DNA of 64,000 nucleotides. It comes from Virgibacillus dokdonensis. Its GTDB lineage: Bacteria > Bacillota > Bacilli > Bacillales > Amphibacillaceae. Under the pieces are notes generated by a model, which did not search any database, had not been told where the DNA came from, and saw only the letters and a list, made by a program, of their open reading frames with translations. The position numbers and the translations under genes were made by a program. Of the stretch, positions 58,008 through 64,000 are shown piece after piece. The DNA lies in contig NZ_LT745763.1 of the NCBI RefSeq assembly GCF_900166595.1, forward strand, positions 2,224,660-2,288,659, read 5' to 3'. The first letter of the stretch is position 1. Every line of letters begins with the position of its first letter.

Positions 58008-58856
58008 TTATATTTCAGGTGTCTCCAAAGTTATTTTACCAAGTTTACCTGAACGTAAATCTTGTATTACGATATCAGACACTTTTGCAAAATTAACTTT
58101 CCCTCCGCTTTCAAGCGCTCCACGCTGCTTACCGATATAGTTGAATATATCCCACATATCTTCTAGCGTATTATCCAAATTATAACGTTGTTTTATGTTT
58201 TCTGGGTAATGTTGTTGCATATATTGAATAACAAATGCAACGATGTCTTGCAATGAAAGTAATTGATCTTTAATAGTGCCAATTGCAGCTAACCGAAGTC
58301 CAACTTCTTGATCTTCAAACTTTGGCCATAATATCCCAGGTGTATCTAAAAGTTCAAAATCAGATTTAACTTTTATCCATTGTTGCTGTTTTGTAACCCC
58401 TGGCTTATTTCCCGTTTTAGCTATTTTTTTATTTGCCAACCGGTTAATTAAAGTCGATTTACCAACGTTTGGTATGCCAACAATGATAGCACGAGCAGCT
58501 CGAGGCTGTATACCTTTGGAACGTAGTTTTTCCATTTTTATCTTAGCATGTTCTTTTGCCAACCGTATGACAACTTGTATATCATGTCGTTCATTTACGT
58601 TAATAGCAATGGCTGAGATCTGATGATGTTCAAAGTATTTTATCCATTGTTCCGTAATTTGTTGATCAGCTAAGTCTTTTTTCATCATTACAACCATTTT
58701 TGGCTTTTGCTGAATTACTTGCTGCAACATGGGGTTCTGAGAAGAAAGAGGAGCTCTAGCATCTACTAGTTCGATAACAAAATCGACGAGCTTCAGTTTT
58801 TCCTCTACTTCACGCTTTGCTTTGGCCATATGGCCAGGAAACCATTGTATTGTCAT
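58008..58856 (-). CDS. rbgA: 50S subunit assembly GTPase RbgA (YlqF)
   Basis: A 282-residue circularly permuted GTPase needed for late 50S assembly. The motifs occur in permuted order: G4 as MMKKDLAD near residue 57, then G1 GIPNVGKSTLINRLANKK near 123, then G3 DTPGILWP near 170. The N terminus IQWFPGHMAKAKREVEEKL is diagnostic. ATG start. It follows lepB by 9 bases. Confidence 0.97.
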   Translation of the reverse strand: MTIQWFPGHMAKAKREVEEKLKLVDFVIELVDARAPLSSQNPMLQQVIQQKPKMVVMMKKDLADQQITEQWIKYFEHHQISAIAINVNERHDIQVVIRLAKEHAKIKMEKLRSKGIQPRAARAIIVGIPNVGKSTLINRLANKKIAKTGNKPGVTKQQQWIKVKSDFELLDTPGILWPKFEDQEVGLRLAAIGTIKDQLLSLQDIVAFVIQYMQQHYPENIKQRYNLDNTLEDMWDIFNYIGKQRGALESGGKVNFAKVSDIVIQDLRSGKLGKITLETPEI

Positions 58857-58865
58857 TACTTAACC

Positions 58866-59441
58866 CTACTTTCCAATTAGTTGCATACGTTCGAACGGCC
58901 AATAAATTAAACTTGTCTTGCCAACAATCTGATCCATTGGTATAAGCCCTAGTGAGCGGCTATCCATTGAATTCTCTCGATTATCTCCTAAGACAAGGAC
59001 GTAATCTTCAGGTATTTTACGATAACTGCCCGGAAGATCTTCCAAGGTAAAATTGTTTGTATATACTTTTACTTGAGTCTTATTTGCTTGACCCTTCAAA
59101 AAGTTTTGTTCTATTTCTTTTTCATTAATGTACAATATATTATTTCTAACTTCAACATGGTCTCCAGGTAAACCGATAACACGTTTAATAAAATCTTTTT
59201 CACTAGAAGCATGAAATACAACAATATCAAAGTGTTTTGGGTCTTTCAGGTCATAAATGATTTTATTTACCATCATTTGATCGCCATTATGTAATGTCGG
59301 GAGCATAGATGGACCTTCCACCACAATAGGCGCAAACAAAAATGTACGAATGATAAATGCCAAGCCAAGAGCAATTAAAATTGTTTTTCCCCATCCTAAC
59401 CACTCTTCGCGATACTTTTTTCTATTTGATTTTTCAGTCAA
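58866..59441 (-). CDS. lepB: Type I signal peptidase
   Basis: A 191-residue membrane peptidase that removes signal peptides. One N-terminal membrane segment (TILIALGLAFIIRTFLF) precedes the catalytic serine in VEGPSMLPTLHNGD; the lysine lies in DFIKRVIGLPGDHV, with DNRENSMDSRSLG near the C terminus. Start is TTG 59441, seven bases after GGAGGT; a longer ATG start at 59486 or 59456 is possible but less well supported. It lies between rplS and rbgA, unlike in B. subtilis 168. Confidence 0.93.
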   Translation of the reverse strand: MTEKSNRKKYREEWLGWGKTILIALGLAFIIRTFLFAPIVVEGPSMLPTLHNGDQMMVNKIIYDLKDPKHFDIVVFHASSEKDFIKRVIGLPGDHVEVRNNILYINEKEIEQNFLKGQANKTQVKVYTNNFTLEDLPGSYRKIPEDYVLVLGDNRENSMDSRSLGLIPMDQIVGKTSLIYWPFERMQLIGK

Positions 59442-59586
59442 AGGACAAACCTCCATTTCAAAATACACTTTTTTAAAATGAGGCAAGAATGTAAATTACA
59501 ACGGCCATTAATATGTAAGTGTAACTTGGGCAATTATGTAGGCTTTCAGGTTAGAAGAGGCTTTAATTCAATACTTATGTATAATA

Positions 59587-59645
59587 TTAGAAAACTTGGC
59601 TTAAGACCAGCGGAAACTGTAGATTTGCTTGCTTATACTATAAAC
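59587..59645 (+). repeat. Dispersed intergenic repeat, copy 3
   Basis: Begins TATTAGAAAACTTGGCTTAAG and ends TGCTTATACTATAAACC, with a divergent middle. The end blocks match copies 1 and 2, which have the opposite orientation. It lies between the rplS terminator and lepB. Confidence 0.65.
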
Positions 59646-59673
59646 CTTAAACTTTATACTTTCCTTTAGTATA

Positions 59674-59712
59674 AAAAAGGAGCTTATGCATAATTGCCAA
59701 GCCCCTTTTCTT
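59674..59712 (-). terminator. rplS terminator
   Basis: On the minus strand AAGGGGCTT and AAGCTCCTT form the stem of a hairpin that ends in TTTTTT. It lies about 30 bases after the rplS stop. Confidence 0.75.
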
Positions 59713-59739
59713 AAACACTTTATTTAGTCATGTATTTCT

Positions 59740-60084
59740 TTAACGACGCTCTTTAATACGAGCCGCTTTTCCACGTAAATTACGTAAATAGTAAAGTTTC
59801 GCACGACGAACAATACCACGACGACTTACTTCGATTTTATCAATCCGTGGAGAATGTAATGGGAATGTACGTTCCACACCGATACCGTAAGATAATTTTC
59901 TTACTGTAAATGTTTCACTAATCCCGCCGTTTTGACGTTTGATTACAACACCTTCAAATACCTGAATACGTTCTCGGGAACCTTCGACAACTTTAACGTG
60001 TACTTTTACAGTATCCCCAGCGCGAAATTCAGGATGATCTGTGCGTAATTGATCTTTTGTAATATCTTCAATTAATTTTTGCAT
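59740..60084 (-). CDS. rplS: 50S ribosomal protein L19
   Basis: A 114-residue ribosomal protein at the 30S-50S interface. It shows [90 protein letters not shown] start behind AAGGAGTG. It has its own promoter and leader after trmD. Confidence 0.98.
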   Translation of the reverse strand: MQKLIEDITKDQLRTDHPEFRAGDTVKVHVKVVEGSRERIQVFEGVVIKRQNGGISETFTVRKLSYGIGVERTFPLHSPRIDKIEVSRRGIVRRAKLYYLRNLRGKAARIKERR

Positions 60085-60094
60085 CCTGTTTCAC

Positions 60095-60135
60095 TCCTTC
60101 CAAACCAATGCTCATGCCTTTTAAATGGCAGCGGA
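60095..60135 (-). promoter_or_regulatory. Probable L19 leader (autoregulatory hairpin of rplS)
   Basis: On the minus strand the leader reads TGTTCCGCTGCC, a short A/T loop, then GGCATGAGCATTGG, ending about 10 bases before the rplS start. The GCUGCC...GGCAUGAGCA hairpin resembles the L19 leader described in Firmicutes, as I recall it, which mediates feedback by L19. Confidence 0.6.
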
Positions 60136-60183
60136 ACATCGTTGATAGTGTTTAAAACATATATTACTTTAAACACAGCTTTT

Positions 60184-60212
60184 AATATACCATATACTTC
60201 AAAGAACTGCAA
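60184..60212 (-). promoter_or_regulatory. SigA-type promoter of rplS
   Basis: On the minus strand TTGCAG (60207-60212) lies exactly 17 bases before TATATT (60184-60189), about 100 bases upstream of rplS and just after the trmD stop. It fits a separate rplS transcript. Confidence 0.65.
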
Positions 60213-60233
60213 CTACTTTTGCCAATATCGTAT

Positions 60234-60956
60234 TTAGTCTTTTACAATGCTTTTTTCATCTATTGTCAACTTTGAATTATTTAACAGATCTTTTCTCCGT
60301 TCATACGTTCTCTTGAGCGACTGTTCTTTTCTCCATGCCGCAATTTTACCGTGATCACCAGACAACAAAACTTCTGGAACTTTCATTCCACGAAATTCTG
60401 CTGGTCTCGTATAATGAGGATGTTCTAACAAACCCGACGAAAACGAATCCTGAGGTGCTGAAGCTTCATTCCCAAGTACATTAGGGAGTAGACGAATAAC
60501 ACTATCCATTACTACCATAGCACCTAACTCTCCACCTGTTAAAACGTAATCCCCTATGGATATTTCATCATTTACTAAATGTTTACGTATACGTTCATCA
60601 AATCCTTCATAGTGCCCACAAATAAAAATAAGATGATCTTCTTGTACAAGTTCTTCCGCTTTTTTTTGGGTAAATGTTTCGCCTTGTGGGCACATTAAAA
60701 TAACACGCGGCTTAGAAGAACGTTCTTTTTTTACTGCTTCTACCGCATCAAAAATAGGCTGGGGAGTTAACACCATTCCCGCTCCTCCACCATACGGATA
60801 ATCATCGACTTTCTGATGCTTATTTTGAGCATATTCACGAAAATTAACTAGTTGATACGTAAACTTATGCTTATCCTGCGCTTTTTTTAATATAGATGAT
60901 TCCATCACACCTGTAAACATTTCCGGAAAGAGTGTCAATATATCTATATGCATCAT
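60234..60956 (-). CDS. trmD: tRNA (guanine-N1)-methyltransferase TrmD
   Basis: A 240-residue SPOUT methyltransferase that makes m1G37 in tRNA and prevents frameshifting. Visible motifs: [47 protein letters not shown], the knot [13 protein letters not shown] and [33 protein letters not shown]. Two ATG codons lie together at the start (60956, 60953). One base from rimM. Confidence 0.98.
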   Translation of the reverse strand: MMHIDILTLFPEMFTGVMESSILKKAQDKHKFTYQLVNFREYAQNKHQKVDDYPYGGGAGMVLTPQPIFDAVEAVKKERSSKPRVILMCPQGETFTQKKAEELVQEDHLIFICGHYEGFDERIRKHLVNDEISIGDYVLTGGELGAMVVMDSVIRLLPNVLGNEASAPQDSFSSGLLEHPHYTRPAEFRGMKVPEVLLSGDHGKIAAWRKEQSLKRTYERRKDLLNNSKLTIDEKSIVKD

Positions 60957-61472
60957 TTATTCCAACAACCCTTCCATTGGAGAAATGATGACTTTCTTTG
61001 CTTTGACATCAACTTCCAAAACAACATCTTCAATATACGGGATGAGTATATCTTTGCCGCTTTTTCTTCTAGTGACCCATACGTCATTCGCACCAGGTGA
61101 TAAAATTTCCTTGATCATTCCTAATTCTTCTCCTGTTTCTGTTATAACGGTACAACCAATTATTTCATGATAATAGTATTCATGCTCATTTAATTCCGTC
61201 TGGTCCGATTCAGGGATTTTTAGCTCACTGCCTTTAAAGTGAATGATATCATTCATGTTTTCATAACCTTCAAATTGCAACAGATCAAAACCCTTATGTA
61301 CGCGATGACTGGATATAGTAACTTGTAAAGGGGCTTGTCCATCATTTACCACGTAAACGCGCTTACCAACTTCAAATCGATCATCAAAGTCGGTTATACG
61401 TAACACTTTAAGCTCTCCTTTAATGCCATGTGTATTTATGATTTTTCCTACTGTGAACATCTTCTCTGTCAT
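60957..61472 (-). CDS. rimM: 16S rRNA processing protein RimM
   Basis: A 171-residue 30S maturation factor that binds S19. The N-terminal RimM barrel begins [24 protein letters not shown]; the PRC barrel (about 95-165) has [56 protein letters not shown] start; it lies 11 bases after ylqD and directly before trmD. Confidence 0.97.
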   Translation of the reverse strand: MTEKMFTVGKIINTHGIKGELKVLRITDFDDRFEVGKRVYVVNDGQAPLQVTISSHRVHKGFDLLQFEGYENMNDIIHFKGSELKIPESDQTELNEHEYYYHEIIGCTVITETGEELGMIKEILSPGANDVWVTRRKSGKDILIPYIEDVVLEVDVKAKKVIISPMEGLLE

Positions 61473-61483
61473 TTAATCACCCG

Positions 61484-61873
61484 CTATTCATCTATCCGTA
61501 TCACAACGTCATCTTTTATAATGATCGCTTGTTCTTTCATTATTTCATGCCAATGGGATCCTTCTGTAACCTCAACAAGAGCTTCAACTTCTTTTTCAAC
61601 AATTTCACTACCTATTTCAAGCATATCCAGTTGTTCCATTTTAAACTCAACCAGTTTTATTTTTTCTTTGCGATTATTAATTTCCTGTTGAAACCGTTGT
61701 TCGAGTTCATGCTTGGAATAAGTCGATTTATTTAGTAGTTTACGCTGTTCAAACAACAACTGTTGACACTCTTGCTCAAGTCGCATTTTATGATCATGGA
61801 AATTCGTCTGCATTTTCTGTTTACTATTTTCCGTTAATACTTGTTTAATCTGCACCTTTTTTATTATTTGCAT
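61484..61873 (-). CDS. ylqD: YlqD-family protein
   Basis: A 129-residue protein of unknown function, conserved between khpA and rimM in Bacilli. It is mostly a charged coiled coil (about 15-85, KQKMQTNFHDHKMRLEQECQQLLFEQRKLLNKSTYSKHELEQRF) with a C-terminal beta part (EALVEVTEGSHWHEIMKEQAIIIKDDVVIRI). No membrane segment. ATG start. The 195-base gap with a terminator upstream suggests its own promoter. Confidence 0.9.
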   Translation of the reverse strand: MQIIKKVQIKQVLTENSKQKMQTNFHDHKMRLEQECQQLLFEQRKLLNKSTYSKHELEQRFQQEINNRKEKIKLVEFKMEQLDMLEIGSEIVEKEVEALVEVTEGSHWHEIMKEQAIIIKDDVVIRIDE

Positions 61874-62035
61874 ATGGCTCGCCTCACTCTCAGAACATCT
61901 CAGCAGAGCATAGCAATAACTATATGCTCTTGTTTAAAACACCCTTTTTCATACAACTAAATGCTTTATTTTCTCTATTACTTTTACCACTTCAATCTGC
62001 ATACCGCTCCACTATTATGTTAGCATTAACGTGGC

Positions 62036-62068
62036 AAAAAGGGAAAGGGTTTTTAATCCCTTTCCCTT
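62036..62068 (-). terminator. rpsP-khpA terminator
   Basis: On the minus strand AAAAGGGAAAGGG and CCCTTTCCCTTTTT form a strong stem with an A/T loop, placed at the khpA stop. The sequence would also work on the plus strand. Confidence 0.85.
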
Positions 62069-62296
62069 TTACATAATATCTAAATACACACGTTTATTAC
62101 TATTTGTCTTCGCTGCATAAACAACCGTTCGAATGGCCTTTGCAATTCGACCATTTTTTCCGATTACCTTACCAACATCTTCAGGATGAACAGAAAGATG
62201 ATATACAATCTTCGTTTCTTCTTCTGTCTCTGTAATAACGATATCTTCAGGATGATCTACAAGTGATGTAACAATCGTTTCAATAAGAGCTTTCAT
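62069..62296 (-). CDS. khpA: RNA-binding KH protein KhpA (YlqC)
   Basis: A 75-residue single KH-domain protein. The core KH motif is HPEDVGKVIGKNGRIAKAIRTVVYAAKTNSNKRVYLDIM, with the GKNG loop. KhpA pairs with KhpB (Jag) and affects cell division and elongation in some Firmicutes. It follows rpsP by 9 bases, the standard position. Confidence 0.95.
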   Translation of the reverse strand: MKALIETIVTSLVDHPEDIVITETEEETKIVYHLSVHPEDVGKVIGKNGRIAKAIRTVVYAAKTNSNKRVYLDIM

Positions 62297-62305
62297 GTTA
62301 TCACA

Positions 62306-62584
62306 CTACTTTGCAACTTGATTTTTTTGCTCGTGAAATTTCTTCATGATGCCTTCTTTAGAGAATAGATTGCGAACTGTATCACTAGGTTTTGCACCTT
62401 TAGACATCCAGTCAAGTGCCTTATCTTCATCTATTTTAACTTCAACTGGATTAACTACAGGGTTATACGTTCCAATTTGCTCGATAGAACGACCATCGCG
62501 TGGCGCTCTTGAATCAGCTACAACGATACGGTAGAATGGGTTTCTTTTTGATCCCATACGCTTCAAGCGAATCTTTACTGCCAT
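62306..62584 (-). CDS. rpsP: 30S ribosomal protein S16
   Basis: A 92-residue ribosomal protein. It shows [41 protein letters not shown] and the C-terminal [24 protein letters not shown] start behind GGAGG. It is cotranscribed with khpA and lies 138 bases after ffh. Confidence 0.98.
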   Translation of the reverse strand: MAVKIRLKRMGSKRNPFYRIVVADSRAPRDGRSIEQIGTYNPVVNPVEVKIDEDKALDWMSKGAKPSDTVRNLFSKEGIMKKFHEQKNQVAK

Positions 62585-62722
62585 TTTCTTGCACCTCCAT
62601 TTTTAAAAACTTAACACATTTTTAAATTCTAGCAGAAAAAGTTAAGTCTGTAAAGTGTTTTCCCATTACAGAGTAAAATAATTAGGCAGAACATATCAAT
62701 TGAATGCATCTGCTTCAAGCTT

Positions 62723-64000
62723 CTACATAAACGGCAGCTTCATTCCTTTTTTGCCTTTTTTGCCTTTTTGCATATTTGTCATTTGCTTCATCATTTTTTT
62801 CATTTCTTCAAATTGCTTCAGCAAGCGATTTACTTGTGAAACATTTGTACCTGAACCTTTAGCTACCCGTTTTTTTCTACTTGCATTCATAATGCTTGGG
62901 TCTTGACGTTCCTTCTTGGTCATAGATTGAATAATCGCTTCTACATGTGAGAGTTGTTTTTCATCAAATTGGGCATTTTTTAAACCCTTCATTTTATTTG
63001 CACCTGGAATCATATTCATTAGGTCTTCTAATGGACCCATATTTTTCACTTGACCCATTTGCTCTAAAAAGTCATCCAATGTAAAAGACATCGTGCGCAT
63101 TTTCTCTTCCAGTTCTTTCGCTTGCTTCTCATCTACATTCGTTTGAGCTTTTTCGATTAAAGATAGCACGTCTCCCATACCTAAAATCCTAGACGCCATG
63201 CGATCAGGGTGAAATGCTTCTAATTCATCAAGTTTCTCTCCCATACCAGCAAATTTAATCGGTTTGTCAGTAACAGCTTTAATAGATAGAGCGGCTCCAC
63301 CACGAGTGTCACCATCCAATTTGGTTAACACAACACCTGTTATATCAAGCTGTTCATTGAAGCTTTCTGCAACGTTCACAGCATCCTGACCGGTCATGGA
63401 ATCAACTACAAGATAGATTTCATGTGGATTGACTTCGGTTTTAATTTGTTGTAATTCTCCCATAAGTTCTTCGTCTACATGCAATCGTCCAGCAGTATCA
63501 ATAATGACATAATCATGATGCTCTTCCTTGGCTTTTACCATCGCCTGTTTTGCAATATCTACAGGATTTGCATCTGTCCCCATTGAAAATACAGGCATGT
63601 CAAGTTGTTGTCCTAATGTTTCCAATTGTTGAATCGCAGCCGGACGATAAACATCACAAGCAACGAGTAATGGTTTGCGATTATGTTGTTTTCGTAAGAG
63701 GTTTGCTAATTTTCCAGAGGTGGTTGTCTTCCCAGCACCTTGTAACCCTACCATCATAATGACAGTAGGAGCACGATCAGCTACAGCAATTTTACTCTGT
63801 TCTCCACCCATTAAATCCGTTAATTCTTCTTTGACAACTTTAATAACCTGTTGGCCAGGTGTTAAACTTTCCATTACTTCTTGACCAACAGCACGTTCTT
63901 TAATATTTTTAATCAAATCTTTAACGACTTTATAGTTAACGTCTGCTTCTAGCAAAGCTAAACGAACTTCTCTTGTCATTTCTTTTACGTCTTGTTCAGT
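62723..64000 (-). CDS. ffh: Signal recognition particle protein Ffh, 5' end outside the window
   Basis: About 425 residues of the SRP GTPase; the reading frame runs open to the right edge (TEQDVKE before MTREVRLAL), so the true start lies beyond 64000. The NG domain has G1 GLQGAGKTTTSGKLANLL, VACDVYRPAAIQQL, DTAGRLHVDEELM, TKLDGDTRGGAALS; the M domain follows (LDDFLEQMGQVKNMGPLEDLMNMIPG, SRKKRVAKGSGTNVSQVNRLLKQFEEMKKMMKQM) with a Gly/Lys-rich end. Confidence 0.97.
   Translation of the reverse strand, partial: TEQDVKEMTREVRLALLEADVNYKVVKDLIKNIKERAVGQEVMESLTPGQQVIKVVKEELTDLMGGEQSKIAVADRAPTVIMMVGLQGAGKTTTSGKLANLLRKQHNRKPLLVACDVYRPAAIQQLETLGQQLDMPVFSMGTDANPVDIAKQAMVKAKEEHHDYVIIDTAGRLHVDEELMGELQQIKTEVNPHEIYLVVDSMTGQDAVNVAESFNEQLDITGVVLTKLDGDTRGGAALSIKAVTDKPIKFAGMGEKLDELEAFHPDRMASRILGMGDVLSLIEKAQTNVDEKQAKELEEKMRTMSFTLDDFLEQMGQVKNMGPLEDLMNMIPGANKMKGLKNAQFDEKQLSHVEAIIQSMTKKERQDPSIMNASRKKRVAKGSGTNVSQVNRLLKQFEEMKKMMKQMTNMQKGKKGKKGMKLPFM

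Overview
The window is a low-GC, almost entirely minus-strand stretch of a Bacillaceae chromosome. Gene order and protein sequences follow the Bacillus subtilis region from ffh to infB, which reads right to left here. The protein flavour, a signal peptidase gene beside rplS, a FapA-like gene beside sigD and the intergenic repeat family suggest a halotolerant relative such as Virgibacillus or Oceanobacillus. That genus assignment is inference; the family-level assignment is well supported. No plasmid, phage, CRISPR array, tRNA or rRNA was seen.

Layout from high to low coordinates, the direction of transcription. (1) 64000-57.6 kb: ffh (5' end cut off), rpsP, khpA, ylqD, rimM, trmD, rplS with its own promoter and a probable L19 leader, lepB (signal peptidase I), rbgA. 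These cover protein targeting, 16S and tRNA maturation, and 50S assembly. (2) 57.6-47 kb: rnhB, ylqG, ylqH, sucC, sucD, dprA, topA, xerC, hslV, hslU, codY. trmFO, normally between topA and xerC, is missing; a short insertion-sequence end lies in the gap. (3) 44.8-43.5 kb: an intergenic region with a decayed, internally deleted IS200/IS605-type element between the codY terminator and flgB. (4) 43.5-14.3 kb: the fla/che operon, about 30 genes. It runs flgB, flgC, fliE, fliF, fliG, fliH, fliI, fliJ, ylxF, fliK, flgD, flgE, swrD, fliL, fliM, fliY, cheY, fliO, fliP, fliQ, fliR, flhB, flhA, flhF, flhG, cheB, cheA, cheW, cheC, cheD, sigD, then a FapA-like gene, an unknown small gene and a SwrB-like gene. 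It encodes the basal body, hook, switch, export apparatus, chemotaxis relay and flagellar sigma factor. (5) 13.9-8.9 kb: rpsB (promoter and structured leader), tsf, pyrH, frr, uppS, cdsA. (6) 8.8-0 kb: rseP, polC, rimP, nusA, rnpM, ylxQ and the first 61 codons of infB. dxr and proS, which flank rseP in B. subtilis, are absent here.

Most genes are ordinary housekeeping or motility genes with clear family motifs, and I see no new multi-gene system. The less ordinary content lies between genes: the decayed IS and a second solo copy of its right end, a dispersed intergenic repeat in at least four places, a long composite non-coding block between rimP and polC, leader structures before rpsB and rplS, a hairpin between the ribosome binding site and start of swrD, and a 43-codon ORF that is the only plausible plus-strand gene. 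Many genes use TTG or GTG starts behind good ribosome binding sites.
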